Below, in pieces: positions 1 through 10,850 of a DNA stretch of 64,000 bases. Below the pieces are notes generated by a model, which saw nothing but the letters and a program-made list of their open reading frames with translations, made no database searches and was not told where the DNA came from. The stretch spans positions 119,218-183,217 of the forward strand of contig JAMKCH010005461.1 in the NCBI GenBank assembly GCA_023653785.1, read 5' to 3'. Within the stretch, counting starts at the first letter, position 1. Every line of letters begins with the position of its first letter. The stretch is from Ophioderma brevispina. Its lineage: Eukaryota > Echinodermata > Ophiuroidea > Amphilepidida > Ophiodermatidae. The position numbers were made by a program, and so were the translations under genes.

Positions 1-2071
1 GGGCCTCACACACTGACGCCTAAATAAGGCATATTCCCTATGAAATATTAGCTAACCTTAACACACGAAGATTATTTAAGTAAGTCCTCTCTATCACTTA
101 ACCTCATTATTTAGAAGGTGGGCGCTGAAACGTCCCGAACGAGCTTTTCAATATGATAGAAATCGGGGGGGGGTGTAATTTTTAACAGAAGCCTTTACAA
201 AACTACATCGTGCGTCCGTCTTTCTCCCTCTATTTTTATTTAAGGACAAACATGGAAAATCTGACCGCTATAAGGAGATCCGTATGAACCTGTTGGCAAT
301 TGAAAATTGGCGACAATTTTCATTTACATGCTCATAATCTGCAATTATTTAAAGGACAATAATAGGAGAGTTTTTGAGGATACAAATTTCTAAAATTTTG
401 CATTTGAATGTGTAAACAACTGCCAGAAACACGTGTCGAAGTTTTTGTTTGAACAAATATGGAAAAGAAAATCAAACCAAGTTTTTGACCTTTTTATGGC
501 CCTAATGGGCACGACAAAAGAAGTGCACTTGGTAAAAAATTTGCTGTTGTGCATGACAGAAAATACAAATTTATTTTTTTATTAATATCAGGACGGGGTT
601 TTGTGCTTATTCACTTAAAGGTGCGCGTTTCCGATCGTCTTTGGGGCACATTGATTACACGGAAGTAGTAATCTCCGCTTTTGATTCAGATGAAAGGCCG
701 TATTTTTCTCATTGGCGTCCTGAGCCCTCAAATCAATTACATTCCCAAGATATAAACAAAACAAAACCTTCCGTTTTTAAAATGGTTAACATCAATATTA
801 GCACGCCCATGAATAGGGACTTTACAGTATGCAATATTGTCTTCTACCATCATGCTTTCTATCGAATGTGCAAGTGGCCAGCTCTTCAGCTGTCTCAGAA
901 AAAAGTGGTACAATCAGAAAAAAAAAAAATCGGTTTAAATAGATATTTCAAAATAAGTCATTCTTAATTGGCATAATTTTTTTAAAGAACAAAGAACCAG
1001 GCTTCCAATGGTGGGTTTCTTCTTTTCTTCTTCATCTATTTTGCTGTTTGTTAAATCCAGAGTATTATCCATTTAGTGCGATACAACAAAATCGATTTTG
1101 TGCCACTTTTATGCATAGGGCAAGATTTTGTTCGCGCAGTTTATATCATGCTGTCATGAAGCTTACAAAAGGTTGCAACTTCACAAAAGAAACAAAACAC
1201 ATATGTACCGTACACAAAGGAGGTCTAGTTATATCAACACAAGTTTTAAGAGTCAACATTAATCAGTTCATGATATCAATATCTTCTGTTTTTCATAAAA
1301 ATAAACAATACAAATATTTATTGCCCCACGTCAATGAAATGGAGCTTTGATTTATTTACAAAAATTGGTATCTGTAAAATCATGCAGAAGGCGGAAAGTT
1401 AATGCCCAACCAAAATAAACACTCAAAATCAAAAGGAAATTGGTAAAAATAATGCACTATCTTTGTGCCAATATAAAACCTATTGTTGAAGTCAATAGCA
1501 TTTTATTGGAAGCAAAGTATCAAGGTTTTGGTAGGAATTTGCATTTCAGATAATCAACCATAACAAACTCTCCCTCCAGGTGCTGTGTACGCTCATGGTT
1601 CTTTCTAACAAACACTACAGTATGCGATATTTCATTGATCTTAAGCCAGAACTTACTGATCATAACTTCCACAAGTACGTAACGTTTTCGTATCTTTATA
1701 GTTTCTTTATGAAGTGAATTCCTTTGAAAGAATTTATAGCTGTTCAAATGTCAATAAATTATGTTTAACTAATTCTTTAACCTTTTCACCAAACCAGAAG
1801 GAAAAAGTGGCACCTAACCTTTTGATTTTTGTGTGCCGCAGTCAACTAGAGTTATTCTCGCGTATTGCGATGAAACAGCCAAAATGAGAGGAAACAAAAA
1901 ATCCTGGAAAGCTGGTCTTTTCCCTTTAATGTGATGTACCAAAACGACTTACTTATGTTGAAGATATAAGATTGAAAAAAATCGCGTTTCTGATTTGTAC
2001 CATTTTTTTGGGAGACAGGCTGTATATCAAGTAGAGAACCACAATAGCATAAAATCGTAACAAGCCCCTTT
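1..2071. other. No gene recognised
   Basis: AT-rich sequence with two short open frames (641-967 and 1048-1350, about 100 codons each, plus strand). Neither has a recognisable domain and both are rich in residues expected from AT-rich noncoding DNA. A run of nine G lies at 165-173 in the context TAGAAATC-G9-TGT. Confidence 0.5.
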
Positions 2072-2418
2072 AATTCAACGAGAGTTCCACATAACAGGGT
2101 CGCTTAAAATGGGAAAAATCCTGTTTTTTGCACATGATTACAGTAGCATTATACAAAATTAGCATCTGAAATGATTTAAGCTTGATAATTTTACTTCTTT
2201 GGTTCAAAAATTGTGAAATTCTTATTTCTTATTGGAGCAAATAAGAAACCCACCCTATGATGAATGTGAATAGAAGAATATAAGAATCACCCTTGTTTCC
2301 ACTGTAAAGACATATAGGTAGCCAATCCAATGTAGGAACTCTATTGAGCGGCTAATCTATAAATGAAATCACTACCAATCACTAAAAATATGGATGCCAT
2401 AAAATGTGTCGTTTCACC
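2072..2418 (+). mobile_element. Degenerate MITE, GGTGCAACGAGAG family, copy 1
   Basis: The left end reads CAACGAGAGTTCCACATA just after TTAA, and the right end reads GTTTCACC. Between them, order and spacing match the copy at 60692-61031, including the shared stretch around CAAAAATTGTGAAATT and the GGAGCAAATA block. It is the most eroded of four copies (others at 24978, 41032 and 60692). No frame inside is credible, so it is non-autonomous. Flanking TTAA is preserved only on the left. Confidence 0.6.
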
Positions 2419-2549
2419 TTGAAGGTGTGATTTGAATACTCTGGTACGCATTCTAAATATGCAAACAAACCCTGTTTGGGGAAAAAAAAAAGATATGTGT
2501 GACATATTCAGGAATATGTACTCGGTTTTTAAGGTTTTTGTTATTAACG

Positions 2550-3013
2550 ATGAACACTGTTCTTCACTTTGACAGTCTTGATCAACTTGGCATTGAAGAA
2601 TATAAACCATTAAGACGTACAGAAGTTAAATGACCATTGACCGTTTTTAGCGTACACCTTACATAGAAGTGAAATATTTGAAGATATCAAAATCGCTAGT
2701 TATTAGAGAAAATTTATTGATTCCATAATCACCTTAATTCAATATACCTATACGTTATGGAAATATCATGTGATAGTGTGTCCAAAAAAATGGTGAAATC
2801 CAAATTAACAAAACCTCATCTTTTTCAGAATTTTCAATTGAAAAAGGCTCATTGCTAGATCAAAACGAAGCCAGCGACATGTTGCGTTAGGAGAGTATCA
2901 CGATTTGTTCACCTTACTGTGCTTAATTAACGGTTGGAAGATTCTAAAATACGCGTTTCACCGTAACATCAATTGATGTACAACTGTGTGTTAAATAAAA
3001 TGTCAAAATACAT
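2550..3013 (+). repeat. Partial unit 0 of a ~2.1 kb tandem array
   Basis: Aligns with 3205-3665 and 8105-8585 through shared landmarks: TTCTTCAC..GACAGTCTT, ACCATTAAGACGTA, ATACGTTATGGAAATAT, GGCTCATTGCTAG and GCCAGCGACATG. After 3013 it jumps to sequence resembling the end of a unit (AATACAAAATACTG) and joins unit 1, so most of this unit is deleted. Differences from the other units are mostly small indels. No coding potential seen. Confidence 0.75.
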
Positions 3014-3074
3014 TAAATACCAATTTGACCAATATGATGATGAGGTCAATTCATCACTTGAATACAAAATACTG

Positions 3075-6000
3075 TATCACTACTTGCTTTCGGTTTAGTG
3101 GCAAAATGAAATACGATGCCTGTGCTGATTGTATTTGTTAACGTTATCTATAAACGATAAAAGAAGAAGAAAAAGAAAGCATAACGATGAAGGGAGAATA
3201 AGGAAGATGACACGTTCTTCACTTGACAGTCTTCATATTCTAACTGCATTTGAAGAACATAGACCATTAAGACGTATAAATTAAACAGTAAAGGAAATTG
3301 GACCATTGACCTTTAGCCGTAACATTACACAGAAGTGAGAATAATCAAAATCGATAGAGCAAAATTATGGATTCATAATCACCGTAATTCCATATAACAT
3401 ATACGTTATGGAAATATTCACGCGATTAGTGTGTCCCAAAAATGGTGACAATCCCAAATACAAACCCTCATCGTTTTTTCAGATTTTCATTGAATTAAGG
3501 CTCATTGCTAGCTCAAAACCGAAGCCAGCGACATGTGCGTAGGATGGTGATCACGATTATGTTCACCGTTACTGCTGTTAATTAACAAGCTAAAATTACT
3601 CAGTACGTTTCACCCTAACATCACTGTAAAAAACTGTGGTGTTAAATAAAATGTCTCAAAATGCATTCTAGATAGAAAAGTTGATTTCAATTGATGGGCA
3701 TTTCTTGACATACGTATGGACGATGTGTTGGCTTTTGTTAGGCGCGTTGAATTTAAACAGTCAAAGTATGAAGGGTCTCAAGGACCTATGATTAGTCTTT
3801 TCATTCTCACATATTGTCTCCATTTTCTTGTTAGCAACATTTCAAAGTTGTGATCTCCAAATATAGAAAAAATCATCAAGACGTTATTTAATAAGTGAAC
3901 GAAAAAATATAATGTTCAATTATCAAATATACCATAAGTTCTTTTTTCCAAATATCATACTTTAAAAAAAGTCTAAAAAATTAAAATAATTATATGATAA
4001 TAACGATGTTAGTAATTATAATAATGACGCCATGAAACCATTTTATTATGAAGACATGAATGGAAGCAATTCATGAAATGCTAGACCCATTACAAATAAT
4101 ATGCGTAAGTATAACTTGGTTGCCTAGATTTTTCTTACTCAAAGTCTGTGGGGTATCTGAAAAAAAAAAATTAGGCGATACACTTTCGTTAATATACTTG
4201 AAATATTAAGTTCGCTGTGTTTCAGCACGTATTAGCGGAAAATTAAATATCGGCGTGTGAACTTCCAAATTTCGGTTGCTGGTGTTAAATGTTGGTAGCA
4301 GGACTTCGTTTTTAATACTGCCATCCATTTTTGCAAAAGCGACGTCACTGCTGCCTCCGTAAATATACATGAATTCCTCATAGCCACATAAGGCGATAAA
4401 ATGATTAGCAATGGTTAATAACCCGTACCAGCATGTTATTTGGACCTGTGCATCATAAGTATTATTACCTCGGAAACACAACTTATAAATGCATGTACTA
4501 CGAGAAGGAGGCCAAATCATCATTTCCTTTGTTACTGGGCGCCCGGCAGCCAACAGAGATAATGGGGAGAAAAAGGCGTTAAAGAGATTCCAAAATTACT
4601 TAGTTGAGAGCCTACTAACAAACATGTTAATCATTTTAATGAATAGTTATTATTTTGAATCTCTAATTTGAACTTAATCATTTTAATTACAATGCCGGCC
4701 AATAAATAATATTAGTAGTTGAAATTAACTATTAGTTCTCAGGTAGACCAAGGATTTATTTCCTTATATTTTACTAGAGTAAAATAAAAATATACACTAT
4801 TCGTGTTCTAATACTTATTTTTTATTGCATAATTGGGTATTTATAGTTCTAATTGCAAATAAATAAATAAATAAAATAATACTTTGACTTTTTGACTTTA
4901 CTGCTAGGACGGCGTGTCCCTTTGCTATTCTCATGAGTATTCTCCTCCATTCTGGTATGCCCTTTGCAATAGATTAGGCATTTTGGAGCAGGGTCCAAGC
5001 CTGTTGTCCTTGGGGATCGGTCTTTCCATCTTGCTGGTGGGCGACCTGTACGAAGCTTGTTGAAGTCTTGCGTATAGGCTTGGTATTGTAATCTGTGTTC
5101 CGGCATCCCTACGAATTGTCCAAACAATTCAGACTCTCTGGTGACTGCATCCGTGATGGGCTGTGATGTGTCAGACGCGGTCTAATTTCATCATTTCTAA
5201 TTTGTCCGAAGGTTCACTCATAGGATGGACCGGAGACGTCTCATCTCAAAGCTTTCTAGCTTTTGGCGGTCTGCCTTGCGCAATTACCCAGGACTTGCTC
5301 CTAGGTGGCAATGCGTGGAGAGTATAAAGAGATTGGTATATTCGAATTTGAGCGTCTTGTGAGTCATTGATTGCGCCAGATGGGTTATGAGGCTACCCGA
5401 GTATGCCAATGCTGCCAGTCCTTGTAAACGCCTCTGATGTCCTACTTAACTGAAGGCACATAACTTCCAAGAAAGACAAAACTCATATACTTTTGTCAAA
5501 TAATAGGTGTATGGTAAGGTGATGGTCTTTGGGCATCGGACAAGATCTTGCATTTAGATGGGTTGATATTCATTCCCATTTGGCGCAGGCTTTTTCCAGT
5601 CCTTCTTCTTGTGGATAGTCTGTACTTTTCAAAGACCATTTCCAGCAGGGTGTGTCATGGCACATAACGAATGTTTGTTGATTTCATCTCTCCCATTTGG
5701 ATTCCGGAACCTAGGTTTTGAAATCCTCTTCATTACAAATTCTAGAAGAGATTGAAGCGGCATGGAGATAGAAGGCCACCTGTCTCACACCAAATAAGAC
5801 TTCGAACCAGTCAGTTTGGTTTTCCATTCACCACTACTGAGCATTATGTTTGATCATACATCTTTTCAATTAGGCTTACCAGCTTGTTGTCTACTCCAAT
5901 TGATCTTAAGCATTTTCAGAGTGCCTCTCTCCAAATGGTTATCAAATGCTGCTTTAAATCTACAAAGTTCCAGTGTATAGGAATGCGGCTTTCTTTGGCC

Positions 6001-7990
6001 TTCTCTAGCACTTGGAGAACAATAAATACAGAATCAGTAGTACGTCTTGAGCTTCTAAATCCACAGCATTGTTCCTCTCCAAGGTAGTCATATATGGTGT
6101 CCTGGATCCGGTCCAGGTCATTCTAAAGAAAACTTTCCATGGGATGGACAGTAAATTAATTGCTCTATAGTTGGCGTGATCTAGTTTCTCACCTTGCTTG
6201 TATACTGGAGTGATCGGTACCTGCTCTAGTCGTCGGAATTTACCCTTCTACCCGGCAATGTGATATTTAACCGTAGCCTGTTCTCATAGCTGAGCCACCT
6301 GCTTTCAGGTTTGTCAGCAGAGTTAGATTTTTAGCCCAATCCACATGCATTTGTTACTTTTCAGTTTCTTTAATGGCCTCTTCTACTTCTTGTAGTGAGA
6401 AAGGCATGCCTGTGAGTCAGAATGTCAGGTTCTGGGATGGAGGAAGTACTTCTTCATTATGGGGGAATTCAGTGTTTGAGATGTTGGATGAAAGTGTTTT
6501 CCAGCACTTCATACTTTATCTGGAGCATTTTTGAGGGAGCCATGTTTGTCTTTGGCAGATGCTGGCAAGTTGAGCTCGTTCACTCGATAGCTACGGAACC
6601 ACCCACTTGAAGAGTTCATGGCTGTTGCTTCCTAGCATGGCATCTTCATCTCTTAATTCTTTCGAAGCAGCTTCTTACTTCAGTCTTTACTTGATATTTT
6701 GAACTCTTGTTCAGTTTGGAGTAGTTGGACTTATTAAGTGCAGTTTGGTTGTTCATCATTTGGATCATTTTCCCGTGCTTGTCCTGCTTTGATGACATGC
6801 CTTTTTTACTTATTCTAGGGAGACCCTAATTTTGCGGTCCTTTCACAACCAAGTGTTTCCTCTGTTATTTATTGGTTGTTCCTTTAAGTTGGTCCATAGC
6901 CCTTCAACATCAGTGTCTTCTAATTGGAGAGTGGTCCAAACGGCACCCATATCTTTGCACAGCATTCTGCTGCAATTGTGGGGTCGCTCTTGAATGAATT
7001 GACTGACGTCATACTTCTTGGGTTACAGTTGGTAATACGTTGGGTTGTGGTAGTATAAATTTCACCTTAGCAAGCACCAGGTTGTGGTCTTAACCGACAT
7101 CGGCTGAGCAGTAAGATCTGACAGCTTTGAAAGGGTTTTCAAGTTGTCCGTTGGGTAATGATGAAGTCAATCATGCTTCTATATTGCCCATGGAGATGTC
7201 CATGTGCCTTACACTCCTTGTGTTGGAAGTAAGAAGTATTGCATACAACCAGTTTGTGGAGTGTACAGATTCCAGAGCTTTTCTCCTCTTCGTTGATTTT
7301 TTCCAAAGTCCAATCTACCAAGGTGGGTGTTGTCCATGCATGCGTTAATCTGTCCCTAGTTTGGCATTGAACTCCCCCATCAGGATGAGGCTTTTTTTCT
7401 AGGGATTCTCTGTATGTGGAGCTGTGCAGGGCAGGGTGGCATAGAACTTGTCGCTCTCTGTTCACTGTGGTCAGATGTGGGGACCATTAGACCTGGATGA
7501 TGTTTACTCTGCCTTCATAATTAAATTTCGGCTGTGATGAATTATTGGTGAGAGACTGCTTCCATAGATTGACAAACACGGGAGAGCTTTTGGGATATCA
7601 TGATCCCTACTCCATATCTGCAGATGCCGTCACCTTCTGGCTAGACAGTAGGATGTAAAAAAATTCTCCTTATTTATGGAGGAGACGAATACTATAAAAT
7701 AATAGCTAAATAAATAAATATAGCTCTTAAATAAAATAAATAGTAAGGCTAACCGATTCTACTCCTTAACTTGCATTTTCAGCTATACTACTAATGTTGG
7801 TCTACTATACCTCTGATCAGTAAACCAAGCAGGCGGGAAAACAGTAAGGAAGGCGGAAAACAGTAATTTTATGAAACCTAAAACCTTATTAAATGTCATA
7901 CAAAACGACTGCTCAGACCAATGTACAAAACATGAACGTCTGTCGGCTGACTATGGGTTTCAATTCTAACTTGAATAAAAAAACTACTGG
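3075..7990 (+). repeat. Unit 1 of the tandem array, split by a retrotransposon
   Basis: Starts at the landmark TATCACTACTTGCTTTCGG, which recurs at 7991 and 10739. Its first part (3075-4880) matches 7991-10490 of unit 2, and its last part (7700-7990) matches 10545-10738, including GGCGGGAAAACAGTAA and AAACGACTGCTCAGA. The two parts are separated by the non-LTR element at 4880-7700, which sits in the (AAAT)n tract of the unit. Without that insert the unit is about 2.1 kb. The short frames at 4206-4553 and 4489-4671 are not conserved in unit 2, so the unit looks noncoding. Confidence 0.8.
4880..7700 (-). mobile_element. Non-LTR retrotransposon relic (endonuclease + reverse transcriptase)
   Basis: A decayed element read right to left. 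The endonuclease end is visible at 7139-7300 on the minus strand (CTLHKLVVCNTSYFQHKEC.. then MIDFIITQR), matching the end of the exonuclease/endonuclease/phosphatase domain found in animal EN-RT elements. The reverse transcriptase follows in broken frames: a NYRAINLLSIP-like stretch near 6150-6180, a VRQ..GGLLSPCRFN-like stretch near 5740-5800, and MGMNINPSKCKIL near 5540-5580. The C-terminal tail has MPEHRL and GRPPARWKD near 5015-5115, typical of RTE/CR1-style elements. The catalytic ADD box could not be found. The 3' end is (TTTA)n on the minus strand and lies in an (AAAT)n target. Many stops and shifts show it is dead. The clade within RTE/CR1 is uncertain. Confidence 0.85.
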
Positions 7991-10511
7991 TTTCACTACT
8001 TGCTTTCGGTTAGTGGCAAAATGAAATACGATGGCCTGATTTGAGTTGTTAACGTTATTTATAACCGAAAAAGGAAGAAAACGATATAAGGGGACTAGGA
8101 AGATGAACGTTCTTCACTGACAGTCTTCATATTCTCAACTTGGCATTTGAAGAACATAGACCATTAAGACGTATAAATTAAACAGTAAGTAAATGACCAT
8201 TGACAGTTTTTAGCCGTACACCTTACATAGAAGTTGAATTGTGAATATATCAATATCGCTTTTAGAGCAATTTATAGAGCCAAAAATTATTGATTCAATA
8301 ATCACCTTAATTCAATATAAAATATACGTTATGGAAAATATTCACGCCAGATAGTGTGTCCAAAATGGTGGAAACCTCCAAAATTAACAACCTCTCGTTT
8401 TTCAGATATTTTCAATTGGAAAGGCTCATTGCTAGCCAAACCTGACACCCAGCGACATGTGGGTAGGAGGTGAGGGGGATCACGATTTTGTTTCACCTTA
8501 ATGCGTTAATTAACAGATCTAAAATACTCAGTACGGTTTCACCGTAACATCATTGTAATAACTGCGCGTTAATAAAATGTCAATTGAATTTCGATAGAAA
8601 GTTGTTTTTGAATTGATGGGCATTCTTTTTCTGACATAAGTATGACGATGTGTGGCTTTCTTGTTAGCGAGTTGAATCTTTATAACAGTCAAGAGTATGA
8701 AGGGTCTCAAGGACCTATGATTAGTCTTTTCATTCTCACATATTGTCTCCTATTTTCTTGTAGCACATTTCAAGTTGTGAAATCTTCCAATATAGAAAAA
8801 AATACAAACAGGACGTTTTTAAAGGGAAATATGTCAAGATTTTTGTCAAGCTCAGTTTGACTACATTCATAAAATATCTGTACATAAATCACGAATTCCC
8901 GAAAAATAATACAATTTGATGTAACAGTAAACAAAAATAGCAGGCATTTTAATTTTTGCTTTTTTGACATAACGAAGAAAACGGGCGGATTTTTCGCACG
9001 GCTTCATGAGAAAAAGCGCCCAAATGGGCTCTCTCGTGACGTCAAAGTGATACCAAAACATCTGTTGACTCGAATGTTATTCTGGGACACTGTAATATTG
9101 ATGGAGGATATTTAAGTGAAAGTCATTAATAAAAATTAGAAAAATAGTTAAAAGAATGACATAGTTTGTTTCATTTCGTTGTGGTTTTTTTAATTATTAT
9201 TTAAGTGGCAACACTGCGATATGATGGTCACAACGACCCGTAAATTATGGTATGGTTCATCACTTGACGTCACCATTTGCTGGCGATGTGGATTTTGTCG
9301 GAATCGTTTGCGAGTAAGAGTTAAGTACGTATTGGGCGGGAGAAAAATTAAAAGGGCAAAATACTCAAAAATGTGGACAATTTTAAACTTTTTTGATTTA
9401 TAGTAATCTACGTTACTTAAGCTTTCCATCCATACAAATTTCCAAATATAAGATCAGACATATTCCTTTAATAAGTGGAACTGAAAAAATATATGTTCAT
9501 TTTTCAATTCATAATACCTAATGCGGCCAGTAGGAACCCATATGATGGATTCTCAATAATGAGCACGATAATATATGATAATACGATGTTAGTATATATA
9601 ATAATGAGGCCATGAAACCATTTATTATGAGGACAATGAATGGTAATCAATTCATGATAATGCTAGACCATTACAAATAATATGCGTAAGTATAACTTGG
9701 TTGCTAGATTTGCGTACCAAAGTCTGTGGGTATATGAAATAGGCGATACAATTTCGTTAATTATACTGAATATAAGTTGCTGTGTTGTTTCAGAACGTAT
9801 TAGGCGGAATTAAATATCGGCTCGCGGAACTTCAATTCGGTTGAGTGTGTAAATGTTGGTAGCAGACTTTCGTTAATACGGACATCCATTGTTTTGCTTA
9901 TGGATAATTTGCGGATTCTTATTTTCTGTGTCACTTGCTGCCTACGTATTTACCTGTAATATACATGAATGTCTCATTTGCCCATTAGTGAATAAGGCGA
10001 TAAAAATGATAGCAAGCAATGGTTCATAACCCGTACACATGAATGTTATTGTGGACCTTCGCTCGATAAGTATTGATTTACCTCGGAAAACAACTAGACA
10101 TGCATGTACTACGAGAGGCAGCCAACATTTTCATTTTGTTGACTGGGGCATCCCGAGATAATGGGGAAAAGGCGTTTAAGTAGTTTAAGAGATTCCAAAA
10201 TATTTATTGTTAGAACATAATAAACAAAAATGTTTTTATGATTTTAATGAAATATTATATTTTTGAATCTCTAATTTGAAACTCTACTCATTTAATTACA
10301 ATGACGGCCAAAAATCATATTCGTAGTTGAAATAGTTGAAATTAACTACTTAGTTCTCCATGTAGAAGGATGTAATTGCATTTATTCTTTCCCTAGGATA
10401 AATAAAATTACACTATTCGTGTTCTCATTACTATTTTTATTGCATAATTGGGTGATAGTTGCTAATTGCAATTAAATAAATAAAATAAATAAATATAGCT
10501 AAATAAATACA

Positions 10512-10542
<31 letters not shown>

Positions 10543-10738
10543 AACTAAGCGACCTGCTAATATCCTACTAATTTTGTTCTAATATTACCACTATGATCTG
10601 TAACCAGCCAGGCGGGAAAACAGTAATTATGAAACCTAACACCTTAAATGTCATACAAAACGACTGCTCAGAGCAATGTACAAAACATGAACGTGTCGTG
10701 AAAGTAGGTCAATCATAACGTGAATAACAAAATACTGG
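7991..10738 (+). repeat. Unit 2 of the tandem array
   Basis: Matches unit 1 from the landmark TTGCTTTCGG, through GGGTCTCAAGGACCTATG (8702) and the block around ACGATGTTAGTA (9584), to the (AAAT)n tract at 10465-10545, then ends as unit 1 does. It carries one extra segment, the 645 bp TTAA-flanked element at 8823-9467. Removing that leaves about 2.1 kb, equal to unit 1 without its retrotransposon. The (AAAT)n tract is uninterrupted here, which gives the empty site for the retrotransposon in unit 1. Confidence 0.8.
8823..9467. mobile_element. TTAA-flanked non-autonomous DNA transposon (645 bp)
   Basis: TTAA lies on both sides (8819-8822 and 9468-9471). The ends are imperfect inverted repeats: AGGGAAATATGTCAAGAT on the left and AGGAATATGTCTGATCT when the right end is read on the minus strand. 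The matching place in unit 1 has a single TTAA at 3888-3891 with the same flanks and no insert. A TTAA target with precise absence is known for piggyBac and Kolobok elements. Open frames inside (9221-9403 plus, 9190-9429 minus) are short and not transposase-like, so it is non-autonomous. Superfamily assignment is inferred from the target only. Confidence 0.85.
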
Positions 10739-10850
10739 TATCACTACTTGCTTTCGGTTAGTGGCAAAATGAAATATTACGATGCTGATTGTAGTTGTTA
10801 AAGTTATAAAACGATAAAGAAGAAAACGATGAAGAAGAATAAGGAAGGGC
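10739..10850 (+). repeat. Start of unit 3 of the tandem array (truncated)
   Basis: Begins with the landmark TATCACTACTTGCTTTCGG and follows the unit start (GTGGCAAAATGAAAT, AAACGATAAAGAAG, GAAGAATAAGGAAG). Homology stops near 10850, where unique sequence begins. This marks the right end of the array. Confidence 0.75.
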
